From positions 372,001 through 436,000 of the forward strand of contig BCIK01000022.1 in assembly GCA_039545295.1 (NCBI GenBank): 64,000 nt of DNA, in the 5' to 3' direction. A model generated the notes under the pieces. That model was not told the origin of the DNA. It worked only from the letters and a program-made list of their open reading frames with translations, and did not search any database. This DNA is from Udeniomyces pyricola (taxonomy: Eukaryota; Basidiomycota; Tremellomycetes; Cystofilobasidiales; Mrakiaceae). The position numbers and the translations under genes were made by a program. Shown piece by piece: positions 25,208 to 35,458 of this stretch (the stretch's first letter is position 1; each line of letters starts with the position of its first letter).

Positions 25208-25944
25208 GTTGTTGGTCGGAGTGTCAAGTTTGGGGTGTTGTGTAGCGCAGAGGAAGAGGAGGAGAGGGAGAGTGGCGGTCGAGAGACTAAGAGAGAAGGG
25301 ATGGAATTAGATGGATAGAGAGAGAGAAGGAGGAAGAAGAAGAAAAAACTAGAGAAGGAATTGAGGATACGGAAGGGGAGACTAAATCGTTGGACAGGAA
25401 AACGACACTCTACACATCTTCATCACCAAACAAACAAAACAAAACACGACGACCTCCCTCCAGCGCGCCACGCGTTTCTTTCGGCTTCCCCCGGCCATCG
25501 ATGTTTGACATTCGATATTTGATCTAGACCACTGAGCGCTGAGCTCAGGACGTACGCACACCTTTTCATGTTGGTCACCGCTTGGGGACTGTCTGTCACC
25601 CGGCCATGTCATTCATTGATATCGTATATATATATACATATATATATATCATCACGTACATCTGATAGGATTGATAGTACCGGCCCGGTCTGTTACCGTC
25701 TTGAACCGAGTCCGATCCGATCATTGACAGAGGCTCATCGCTCAAGTCGATCAGTTACACAGGATATCGTACTATTCCGTGTCAAAATCATCATATGCGG
25801 TTCGACTCAGCACCATGTGCTAGAGTGGTAATATAAGGACGTCTAATCTGTATGCATGCATGCGCTTCGGCTCCGTCCTATCATCTCCTCCCTTGAACAC
25901 ATATCCTCGACGCGCATCGATCATCATGAACCCCTCATCTATCC
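25208..25944. promoter_or_regulatory. Promoter region of the MAG-family gene, with 3' end of RRP4
   Basis: 737 bp between two minus-strand genes. It contains purine-rich DNA next to the MAG gene start, a TATATA tract at 25626-25650, and a segment around 25500-25860 with mixed palindromic words similar to bases 600-1800. No coding region is supported. Confidence 0.4.
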
Positions 25945-28457
25945 TCACATCCTCCCCGCCCTCAAACTCATCAACAACCCCTCGGCCGTCTCCTCGTCGA
26001 GTGCCACTCTAGCCGGGTCGAGCTCACTCTCGAGGACGAGATCGTAAAGCTCCGCGACAAGGCTCGGGTGGATCGGGACGTTGTTCTTTCCAAGGAGGAG
26101 GATGAGGTTCGAAATGAGCGAGATCGATTGGAGGATCTCTGGGGGAATATCCTACATGCAGTCGAAGCAGTGAAGAAGAAGAGAACGTATCCGCATACAC
26201 ATGCGGAGAATGAGAGAAGGTAAGATGATCAAAGGAGAAAAGGGGGAGAAGAAGAGGGGGGGGGGGGGAGGAAGAGATCCACGTAGAAACAAAAAGCAAA
26301 GAAAGAAAAAGAAAATAGTGGTCAACTTGGATTCCTTGTCCTCTGACCATCTTCCAAACGCAACCAAACGCGTAAAAAAGTGAGGAGAGGAGGGGGTGAG
26401 GGGAAGGCAAACTTACATCGTTCTTACCACTGTAAACCCCTTCCCCATCAACATCGAATCCTCCGGCACCTTTCCCATCCTCCTTGCCCTCCGCGGCTTC
26501 TCCCAACTCCTCGGGCGTCGGAACGTGCATGGAAACCCATATGTACCCGTTCAAGCCTAATATCAGGTCGACGCCGCAAGGAAGCGTTTGAAAGTGCGAT
26601 TTCAGCCGGGGCACGAGCGATGGAGGGAGGGTGATGAGGGTCCCGTTGCGGAGCTTATATTCAAGAACAAAAATGAACGTAGCCATATTGCAAAAGACGC
26701 AGGAAGATCGAAGGAAAACGTGCGTCAAGATGAGAAAGAGAGTCGGTCAGCGTCGTTTTAAGTGGGCAGTTCGAAAGATGGACGGACCCCGAGCGAGCAA
26801 GCGAGCTCAAGAAAGGCTTGAAACGAGGAGGGCGTATTTTACCTTGCCATAACGAAGCGAACGGGTATGCAGCGACATCGTGCCGTCTCCCATTAACGTC
26901 TGCACTTCAGCGACCAGCAACTACAAGAGAGAAAGAGGAGAAAGAAAGAGGAGAAAAAAAAAAGAATCAGCCAAAAACCCAGACAAGGGTGAGTTTGCCT
27001 ACCGTCCGCAAGAATCCCGTTCTTTTGCATTCTCCATTTTTCTTTTTCTTCCTCTTCTCGTTGATTGCCGATGGCGTCAAGTGGGAGACGTATGAGTAAG
27101 GAAAATCAAGACTTACATCTCCTTCTTCAAAAAACCTGTATGATGATGATGACGATAATCGACGAGCAGTCAACGGACCGACAAGTCGAGACCAAACAGC
27201 GACGAGTGAAAAAAGTTTCGTTGGATGAGTTGTCAATTCTTGTTCTCTTGTCTGCTTCTTCTGCCTCACGCATAGATCGTCCATCCGGACACGTTTCGAG
27301 AGATTGGTGGGGAGGGGGGGGGGNGGGNGGGTTTTGTGGATGAACGGTTCTAATCACGTACAGTCGCATCTGGAGCTCATCCGATTCGAGTTTCCTCCTC
27401 TACACGAGACAGATCAATCGAAAAAGAAAGAGAACAGGAAAACCCCCCACAAAAAAAAAAAAGACGCGTCTCCCTTAGTCTTCCATCATCATAAAACACC
27501 CGAGGGTATTCATCTGTATGGAACTATCTCCCTCGTATTTGAGCAGGAGCCGAGTTGGAAGAGGGAAGAAGGAGCAACGACTGGCGTACCTGAACACCAC
27601 CGGGCAAGTTGACCGAGCTCAACATCAGGACGGCATCTTGTCTCGATCCCGCATCGACTTTCCATCGCTTGGCAGCAACCTGTTGCATGAAGAGTGTGTA
27701 CGTGGAAGAAGTGGTGAGGATAAGGGTTGAACATGGGCGTATAAGAGGGAGAGTAAAGACGATCCATTGAGTATGATGACGCTAGGATGGATTGTAGTAG
27801 CCCTTCTTTTGCTCTGGCCCACCCCCACAGTGACCCCAACATCTTTCCTCTTCTCTCCCTCCCTTCCAGCGAATCAAGACGCGTCCCAAGACTAGGAAGC
27901 CCAAGGCGGAAAAGAGCAAGAAATGTCTCGACGGACCTCGGCGATCCTTCCGACGACCAAATCACCGACTTCGGGCGTATACCTCGCGCGCAAGGGCTTG
28001 ACGCTGACGAGTTTATTGGTCCGTTCGACCCGACCGGTGACGGAGGAAATAATGCTGTCTTCTGCGACATAGGTTCCGTGACCTCTAGATGTTGGTGGTG
28101 TGCAGTGAGGAGAGGAGTGGAAGGAACGAGAGAGATGAAGAAGGGGGGTTAGGAAGGGGGAACCCACACACGTCTTGAACCAAGTTGCAAGCAAGCAAGG
28201 GTTTGGGTCGCTTNGGGGGGGGGGGGGGGATGGAATCAACGCCCGTCCGTCGAAAGCGAGCGGAGCGGAGCGTACCTCATATAAGCCGAGCTGCTCGTGA
28301 TGATGGTTCCAGGACTGGTAAAGTTGTTGGGACCCTCGCCGAGCTCGGTATCGTCGGTGGGATGATCTGGATCGGTATCGTCGAGGTCGATGGGCGACCG
28401 GTCGTCGTCATCGGACGCGAGAGGAAGGGCGAGTTTTGGAGTGGTGATGGTGAACAT
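25945..28457 (-). CDS. RRP4: Exosome RNA-binding subunit RRP4
   Basis: One of the cap subunits of the RNA exosome, which threads RNA into the core in nucleus and cytoplasm. Exons, 5' to 3' on the minus strand: 28457-28276, 28084-27937, 27679-27590, 27399-27362, 27135-27117 (19 nt), 26920-26843, 26653-26417, 26151-25945; 999 nt, 332 aa, all phases agree. The N-terminal domain is followed by the S1 domain ([60 protein letters not shown]) and the KH-type part ([10 protein letters not shown]). A Gly/Asp-rich insert in exon 7 ([17 protein letters not shown]) separates the last KH strands. The upstream open frame can be extended to 28625 but that stretch is a Ser/His/Thr repeat, so I place the start at 28457. 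Intron 2 uses the donor GTCCGT (27936). Two introns contain G runs with ambiguous bases in the assembly. Confidence 0.95.
27324..27328. other. Ambiguous bases in a poly-G run
   Basis: Single N calls at 27324 and 27328 inside a G-rich run, in the intron between exons 4 and 5 of RRP4. The coding sequence is not affected. Confidence 0.95.
28214..28230. other. Ambiguous base followed by poly-G run
   Basis: An N at 28214 precedes a G run inside intron 1 of RRP4. The length of the run, and so of the intron, is uncertain. Confidence 0.9.
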
Positions 28458-28783
28458 GATGTTGGGGGGGGGGTTGTATTTGTTTGAATGGATGAATGTG
28501 TATGTGTGTGTATGGGTGTATGTATGAGTGGTTGGTGAATGGAAGGGATGATGATGGCGACTGTGACTACTACTACTACTACTATCACTACTGTTGGTGG
28601 CGGTAGGACTACTGATGGTTAACAATTATGGTCGGACATGTAACTAACTGGTCGAGTGATTTTGAGTGATTGGCCAAAGCAGCCAGCCAGCCAGCCACTC
28701 GATCGATCGATCGGAGGGAAAGAGAAAGAGAAAGAGTCAGGCGGGTTGACTTTTCTCTCTGCTTGCTCCCTCACCGTCAGCAG

Positions 28784-28976
28784 GTAAGGCACACACACTC
28801 TTTCTCCTGCTCCCCTCCCCCTCCCCCTCGCCTTCTTCCTACCCCCAGCTCAACTCGACCAGTCTTCTTCTCGCCAATCGCTCCCACCATCTATCCATCC
28901 ACTCATTCATTTCTTACATGTCGCAACCCAACTGACCCCTCTCCTTCTTCTTGCTCCTTCCCCCCCCGTCTTCCAG
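28784..28976 (+). other. Possible intron upstream of the RNase P RNA core
   Basis: CAG|GTAAGG at 28781-28789 is a strong donor, and a pyrimidine tract ending TTCCAG at 28971-28976 is a strong acceptor, with an ACTGAC branch-point-like motif at 28931-28936. No coding exon joins to either side, so if real it would be an intron in a non-coding host transcript leading into the RNase P RNA. This is inference from splice signals only. Confidence 0.35.
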
Positions 28977-28984
28977 CCTAAAGG

Positions 28985-29730
28985 TCGCAAAGCTCGCCCC
29001 CTTCAGAAACCATCTCCTCTGTCGTCGTTGGTTTTGTTTTTTTAGAACATTCTTTCATGACAGAGGCTTCAGGTCGGTCTTCCACCTCGCGAGCGGGATA
29101 AGGTCTGAGAATTCCAGTGCCCCCACGAACGACCCTAGCCGGGTCCGTCTCTAAATCCATTAGAACCAACTATTTGGGACGTAGCGGCGCACCAGAGATT
29201 CGACCCGCCTCGTTTTCGCTTTTTTTTTTTTCAGCGTGACCCCAAAGATCTCTGTACGCCTTTTCCCTTCTTCTAGAAGAGGGAAGAGGTAAGGAAGGAG
29301 GGAGGATGATTTTCTCCACTCGAGGTGTTTGGTCTTGGAAGCGCCGCGGGGACCGTATCGTCTAAAACTCCCCCCCTCCAAGGAGCGAGGGGGAGCTCCA
29401 GTCACCCTTGCGTTTCTTTTTAACGAGAATCAGCCAAGGGTCGGCCCGAGTCCTCACATCCTCTCGTCTATTCCTTCCCCACCAGGAAGGAAGAACACCA
29501 GTTTGGATTCAGAGGTCTTTTTTCATTTTTTTCCCATTCATTTCTGGGTGGGAAAAGGAAAAAAAGGGCGAGATTCGATACTTGAGTGCAATCTGCGACT
29601 GGTCCTTTTTTGTACCTTGGGGGGGAATAGAGGGAGAGAAAGAGGCTTTAAAACCCTCTCCTCCCTTTGTTTTTCTTCTTGGACGAAAGGATCAAACTCA
29701 ATTCAGACTACTCTTCGGCTGCTGGCCCCC
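28985..29730 (+). ncRNA. RPR1: Candidate RNase P RNA (expanded; boundaries approximate)
   Basis: This would be the catalytic RNA of nuclear RNase P, which cuts the 5' leader of tRNA precursors. Seen in sequence: GGGATAAGGTCTGAGAAT at 29095-29112 closely matches the eukaryotic CR-I block (human H1 has GGGAAGGTCTGAGAC), and CAATTCAGACTACTCT at 29699-29714 is identical to the human CR-V block. These two blocks pair to form helix P4. Upstream of CR-I an exact 8-bp stem (CCTCTGTC 29017-29024 with GACAGAGG 29059-29066) sits where the P3 hairpin belongs. CCAGAGATTCGACCC at 29192-29206 is a plausible CR-II, and GAGTGCAAT at 29584-29592 resembles the CR-III/CR-IV region. The ~370 nt between them would be an enlarged P12 arm, and it contains several hairpins. 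No open frame is convincing. T-runs of 6-12 inside the gene argue against ordinary Pol III transcription. The 5' and 3' ends are not determined. Confidence 0.68.
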
Positions 29731-30302
29731 CCCCCTTTCCCCCTCCTCCCCCTTTTCCACATCTCTTCTTTCTCCCTCTACCTCCCATCCCTCCCCAAAC
29801 TGCGTTTACCTGACGTGCGCCCTTGCTATTTCAGCCGAGGGCCCTCGTCCAGTTTGGTACTCCCCTCCCTCCCCTTCCCCCCTTCCCCCCCCCTTCATCG
29901 TTCCCACTAGTAGCAGCTAGCTAGCTAGCCAAACTCGCAGCGCGCCGCCACCACTATCAATCATCTCTAGCTTACTCTCGCCCTCTTCTCTCTTAACCTT
30001 AATCCTCCCAAGCTAGTTAGCAATGATGAATGAACGACTACCATTCCTCTTCTCAACTATCACGAGCTTTCCTTCCCCCCCCCCCAAAAGAAACCGATCG
30101 ATGTCTTTCTATCGCTCGTTCGTTCTCGGCGCAATCAAGGATCAAGGCAGCTTAGATGAACGATTTCCTTCCCCTCAACCCCCCCCCCCCACTCACCCAC
30201 CACTTTTCCTTTTGCCCTTTTTGACTCAAGGACGAGAACCCTTAGCGGTAGCCTTCTGTTATGTCATCGACCCCGCTAGTCGCGATCGAATACACCTACA
30301 AC

Positions 30303-30334
<32 letters not shown>

Positions 30335-30514
30335 TTTACCATGAAATCACATGGCACCCAACGCATGCAATGCAAAAAAAATGTCTTGTGATGCTTATGA
30401 TTGTTCTCTAACCCAACTACTCTTTCCTCCTCCCCCCCCCCCCCCCCCCTTCCTCCCCTCCCCTCCCCTTCTCCCCCTATTTTCCTTCTAGCACAAGAAG
30501 ATAATCTCTCTACT
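29731..30514. other. C-rich spacer with a C31 homopolymer
   Basis: This separates the RNase P RNA candidate from the 3' end of ALG5. It contains C runs at about 29727-29736, 29887-29895, 30304-30334 (31 C) and 30434-30449. The open frames across it are Pro-rich artefacts of the C runs. No gene is seen. Confidence 0.5.
30304..30334. repeat. Poly(C) homopolymer of 31 bases
   Basis: The longest homopolymer in the window, in intergenic DNA downstream of ALG5. Its assembled length is likely to be imprecise. Confidence 0.9.
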
Positions 30515-32902
30515 TTACCGACCCATCTTCCCATCGAGCTTATCCTCCTCCCCTACAACCTCCTGCTGTCCTCTTCTCCTTCTCGTCCCTTCCTCCCAAC
30601 TCCCTCTCTCTCCCTTTTCCTCTCTTATAACCACCACCTTCTGATCTCCCCCATCATCATCACCACCACCACCTTCCCTCTCACCGCCGCCGCCATCGCC
30701 GCCACCGACAACAATCCTCGGTCTAACCCACCTCCCACCTCCCAAACACACCCTCAACACCACCAAATCCAAGCCCATCCCCAAACTATCCCACCCCAAT
30801 CGGATCTTGGACCCCGCGATTTCCGTCCATTCAATCGGCGTTTCCACCACTGGGATTCGAAGCGTCGACGAGGCCGAGGATAAGGAGAGGGAAGGGGAAG
30901 GAGGGGGGGGAGTGAGATGGATGAGATCGGCTAGGACGAGGAGTTCGACGTCAAACGACCAGCGTTCGAGGTGCATCGAAGGGAAGAGTAAGCAAGCGGT
31001 TGGACGGGTGAATAACTAGGAAAATTAGAATTGGATAGGAGGAGTTAAGACGATCGGGGAAGGGGAAAAGGGGGGAGAGGAGAAGAGAGACATGATGGAT
31101 GAGAATGGACATCAAAGAGCGAAGGGGCGATCCGTTAGCACGATTTCTTTTTTTTTTGCTTTCTTTTTTTTTCTTCTTGTTCTTTTGCTGGTGGGTATGT
31201 TTGAGATTGCCAACAAACAAACAAAAGAAGAAGAAAAAAGCGTATTTCCGGACCTACTTTAAACCCACATTGGGTATCGCGGATCTGACGGACGCCGAGC
31301 GTCCGGACAAAGAGGTGAAAGCCGTGCATGAGAAAGTTGCGGAGCAACGATCGCTGAACAAAGGCAGAAAACAAAAAAGAACAAACAAACAAACAATCAA
31401 ACAAAAAAGGAAAGGGGGGGGGGTGTTTGTGGGAAGGAGGAAGAAAGATGGAGATCACGCCGGAGGTTTGTTGGGTTAGGCTCTTTTGTTTATCGTTTTC
31501 TTTTGTCATGGGTCTTGCGATGAATCGATCTAGATCGATCACGGATGGTGAGCGAGAGAGGATGATAAGGTGGAAGGGGGGGAGAGAGATTTTAGGAAGC
31601 CAAGGGGGGGGGGGGAAGGGACGAACTTTGACAACGAGATCTGTCGAGACGAGATGAGCTCGACTTCCAATCGCCATTCCAAGCGTCGGCTTCCAAGAAC
31701 ACGCATCTCGATCTTCTTCCTCCTCCTCCTCCTTCTCCCCTGACGTCGACGAGCGATCTCGAAGACCCAAAGATGCCTTTTGGGAGCTCTGGATCGAGGA
31801 GGACGAAGCCCTGCTCCGTCGGGCCTCACGAACGGTCTCGGTTCCGTTGGGAGAGGTGGTAGTGGAGGAGGGAAAGGGGATCTCAGAGAGATCAAGGTCG
31901 ACTTGGAGTTTGGCGAGAGAAGAAAATGTCGAGGCTCCGTCGGCATCGGCAAAGAGAACCCGGGCACCTCGTGAGTGAAGGATTCCCTGGGTACATTCGA
32001 CATTCATCAAAGGAGGGGAACCAAAACAAAAAGAACAGACAAAAAAGATGGGATTGAAGAGAAAGTTTGGTTGTCAGACAGTGAGAAGAATCAGTTTACT
32101 GTTCGTATCATTCAGATGAACGGACGACTGAGACAGCAGGTAAGAGAGAGAGGCAAAAGAGGAATTGAAAGAATAATGATGTCCAAGAATAGGGGGGGGG
32201 GGGAGGGAGAAGGCAACGTACATGCTTGACTGCTCCCCCCTTGCCACGGTTCAGCTCAAGCTTAACGACCCTAAGCTCTCCTCGTCCCAACTCTCCTTTC
32301 CATCCTCTCGCTTCCCATTCCCTTCCCACCTCGAGCGCGACGAGAGATGTATCATCGACACTCCCATCGTCGACGACGATAACCTCCCAATCCCGATGCA
32401 AACACGTTCGCCCAAACGCCTCGGCTGGCGTCCGGTCCGGTGCGGTGAGAAAGTGATGGAGCTCTTTGAGCATGACGGGTAAGCGGAGAGACTCGTTGTA
32501 AGCTGGCACGATGATGGAGAGCGCGATAGAAGGTGGGGACAAGGGGTCGGTTGGGCTTAGGGAAGGAGGAAGGATCGAAGGGGTCGGAGATGAGGTAGAT
32601 GGGGAGAGAAAGGTCCGTTCTGATGGGGTTGAAGGTCGGAGGTCGGGGGTGAGCATGAGCAGGATGGCGTATGCCTATGGGGGGAGAACAGGAAGGGTCA
32701 TTGGGATTAGAGGAAGGGCCATGGGTGAAAGTCTGACAAGAGAGATGGGCTTGAAAGCGGAGAAGAAGAAGAAGAAAAAGAAGAAAAAAAAGAGGCCAAA
32801 AGGGCAGCTAGAAAGAGAGACACGAACGAAAAGGCCTGCGGGGACAAGAAGCGAAAGGCCTAGGAGGATGAGCTCTTGGCTGGACGTTGATTGTTGAATC
32901 AT
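30515..32902 (-). CDS. ALG5: Dolichyl-phosphate beta-glucosyltransferase ALG5
   Basis: An ER membrane GT2-family enzyme that makes dolichyl-phosphate-glucose from UDP-glucose for N-glycan assembly. Exons, 5' to 3' on the minus strand: 32902-32828, 32674-32222, 31986-31627, 31353-31258, 31015-30515; 1485 nt, 494 aa, all in phase. Exon 1 gives a single N-terminal membrane anchor ([15 protein letters not shown]). The catalytic domain follows: [51 protein letters not shown], and [20 protein letters not shown] with the DAD metal-binding motif. Then come [34 protein letters not shown] and the family's [14 protein letters not shown], here [10 protein letters not shown]. The protein is about 160 residues longer than yeast Alg5 because of a Ser/Glu-rich insert in exon 3 (31700-31870) and an Arg/Gly/Asp-rich C-terminal tail (30515-30740); the tail could instead be an unrecognised intron or read-through. 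Introns 1 and 3 use the donor GTTCGT. Confidence 0.9.
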
Positions 32903-33273
32903 GGCGAGGATGAGGAGGGGAGGGGAGGGGAGAGGAGGGGAGAAGAGAGGAGAGAAGAACGCCCAGACTGGGAGACTGGGAAACTGTAGACTGTAGACTG
33001 GTACACTGAAGCCAAAGGGGGAATGTAGATAGGGTGAGGGGAAAAGGTGACGGATGACCGGTGAGGAGGAAGAATCAAGTTACGCGTTGGCAACGAGAGT
33101 TCGCAGCCAAATCCCAGATCGCAGCAACCGTTAACTGGCTCAAGCAGGTTAAGCCACCGCCGGCAACGTCCGCTTCCACCGCACCCATCCCACCCATCCC
33201 ACCCACGTCCCCTTCGACTCGCCAAACACCTTTGTCTTTACCACACCTCGTCCCATCCCACTCCTTCACTCGA
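32903..33273. promoter_or_regulatory. Divergent promoter between ALG5 and CRIPT
   Basis: The two start codons are 371 bp apart on opposite strands, so this segment must carry both promoters. It has an AGGGGAGGGG repeat next to ALG5 (32910-32955) and three tandem CCCATCC-like units at 33183-33206. No specific factor site is claimed. Confidence 0.5.
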
Positions 33274-34320
33274 ATGGTCTGCAAGAAATGCGAGAAAAAG
33301 ACGAGTAGACTAGCTGCTCCCGATCCTGTGTGTCCCATCCCTCATTGTCCCTACATTGGCCTCTTTCTTCCACGGCCCAACGCCGACACCCATGACATCC
33401 ATAGCCACTATTGAGCGAGCTTACTCATCCGACGTCGCCTGTTCGGCCCCCCTACACACACTCCAGACCCAAGCATCCTCCTCGAGCAACCGCAAGATTG
33501 GCGAGAACAAACTATTGTCTAGTAAACGATTCTCGTGCGTCTCTCTTTTCACCTTGCCCTCCTACGAGTTCCGACCAACGGTCGCGATGTCTCTCTCTCC
33601 CCCCCCCCCCTTCCTGGCTGGTCAATCGACGCGACGAAACCGGACTTCTCGTTCTTCCACGTCGTTTGGTAGCCCATCATCACCGTCATAAACTCAGAAA
33701 ATTCCCAGCCAAAAAAAATATATCCAACACATACCAAACAGACTGACGTGAAGGAGGAAAAAAAAAAAAAAAAAAAGCCAAACCCAACAAGTAGACCCGG
33801 CATCTACTCATATCGACCGCTTCGACAAAAACCTCCTCCTCCAATCCGCCTTTAGCGCGTATATGTGTGTGTATGTGTCTGACAATCATCCGATACTGAT
33901 CTTGCCCAAAATCGTTCCTTCCCTTCGTTCCTGCTGTGTGGTTCTGGGGTGGTTAGACCCTATGGGTCGGGGAAATGTAAAGACTGCAAGTGTACTGTTA
34001 CTCAAGTCCGTGATAACTCGATAACCTATTTCCACAACCCCCCCCCTCTTCCCTTCCCTTTCCCTTAGACCCGATTTTTAATTATTTATTGTTTTCGCAG
34101 CCCGCTGATCCTTCTCCTCCTTTTCCCCTCCCTCTCTATCCCCCCCCCCTTCCTCATTTTTCTTTCTTTCTGAATCCTGGTTTTTTTTTTTGACTCGCCC
34201 GTGAGCGTGGTTTAGAACCAAGCGACGCGTTGTCAATCCTGCGCGTATAAAAAGGGACTCTGTGCTATCTGCGGCACGATGGTCCTCGATATCAAAGGGT
34301 ACAAGCAGTCGTCCAAATGA
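33274..34320 (+). CDS. CRIPT: CRIPT-family cysteine-rich protein
   Basis: A small zinc-binding protein. In animals CRIPT binds PDZ proteins, but it is also a conserved factor associated with the minor spliceosome; the role in fungi is not settled. Exons: 33274-33327, 33467-33534, 33957-34005, 34216-34320; 276 nt, 91 aa, all in phase. The protein begins MVCKKCEKKTSRLAAPDP, continues with the conserved KIGENKLLSSKRFSPYG, and then carries the paired cysteine motifs CKDCKC and CQSCAYKKGLCAICG, ending GYKQSSK. The human protein is 101 aa with the same order. Intron 3 uses the donor GTCCGT (34006); introns 2 and 3 each hold a C run. Its 422-nt second intron is longer than the coding sequence. Confidence 0.93.
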
Positions 34321-35458
34321 GGTTCGACTCCAAAGGCATTCGGGAGAAGGGTTGGGAGGAGGAGAAAGGGAGGGGAGGTGGTTTCGTTTGTCGAGGGTCG
34401 GTGGGATGGGGGAAAGGGAAGGGAAGAGAAAGAGGGGACAAAGGGATCCATTGGCCAAGGGAGTCTGATGAGGGTTGATCGGGCAAGCTTTGAGACGTAG
34501 CTGGTCGTGATGAGGTGGGTTTGGTTTTGTGCTATGATCGATAGGAGGAAGGGAGGGAGAAAAAGGGGGTAAGGGGTCCCATGTCAGTCAAAGGGGAGGA
34601 GGAGAGTTTTTGCTTTTATTTATTTATTTATATCTGGTTCTTTTTTCTGATCATAAATGTATCCATGCATGTGTCTTTTCTCACGTTGGTGCACGTCCTG
34701 CACGTCGTAGCTCGAGGGCTGATGGCGATTTAGTCCTTATACGTCTGCAAAATGAAGTGCTCTTCTCGCTTATATATATATATATACGTACTAGCCGAGG
34801 ATTTTACTCACAGACGGACCAAATTAGCGTGTGATCATCCATCAGCTGTGCGTCGCTCTCAATCTATGACAACTATTTCGGATATTGACACGATCACCAA
34901 TATACGTATGTATGATCTCTTCGAGGTAGGACTTGGTTGTCCTAAACGACACGAGATGTATATATCAAAATAAGATAGGATAAGATAAGATAGGATAGGA
35001 CAAAGAGTAGAGAAGATGAGGGAACGTGAGATGATCGATAGTGGGTTTGGGTTTGTCGATGTAGCCTATTGACGGTCGACTGTGGGCAGCCAGGCCCAGA
35101 GCGATTAGCGGTCCTTGATGAGAGGACTCATCTACAAGTCCAAGGGCGAAGGACGTGATCGATGGCAAGGAAAAGAGGAAGAGGGAAGATATTGGAGAGG
35201 TTTCGACGGGAGGGATAACTAGGAGAAGTCGACGAAAGAAAAAAGAACAGAAAGCAGAAAGGGAATTGGGAACTCTCTCCTTGAAAGTAGAAAGCAATCA
35301 TCCGTCTTGATGATTTTCTTTTTTTTTTTTTTTTTCTTTTTCTTTTCCCGTTTCGTCATCCCTTCATTCAACTCCTGATCCACTCACCTCTCCCGTCCGC
35401 AAACCAGAAAAAAAAAGACAACGTTCCTCCCAACCCCTTAGTTCTCCTCCCAGTTCAA
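34321..35458. other. Convergent spacer with a GATA cluster
   Basis: Both flanking genes end here. There is a TATATA tract (34772-34788) and a run of overlapping GATA/TATC words on about 34972-34998, plus a T16 run near 35319. No coding region is supported; the purine-rich frame at 34262-34468 is low complexity. Confidence 0.5.
34972..34998. repeat. Tandem GATAG/GATAA array
   Basis: At least five GATA words occur in 27 bases (GATAGGATAAGATAAGATAG and following). This could bind a GATA-type factor, but it lies between two convergent genes and may be a simple repeat. Confidence 0.6.

Noticed and set aside
28458..28625. N-terminal extension of RRP4 (MLTISSPTATNSSD...)
   Set aside because: It is a Ser/His/Thr low-complexity stretch from TGTG repeats in the leader; the family start fits the ATG at 28457.
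29136..29206. tRNA-like box A (TAGCCGGGTCCG) and box B-like GATTCGACCC
   Set aside because: The flanking bases do not fold into a cloverleaf or acceptor stem. The GATTCGACCC part is better explained as CR-II of the RNase P RNA candidate.
29329..29920. Two overlapping + strand open frames of 193 and 170 codons
   Set aside because: They are low-complexity Pro/Phe/Leu frames in pyrimidine-rich DNA, without splice context, and overlap the RNase P RNA candidate.
30023..30883. Pro-rich + strand open frames
   Set aside because: They are produced by C runs (including the C31 homopolymer) and by the antisense of ALG5.
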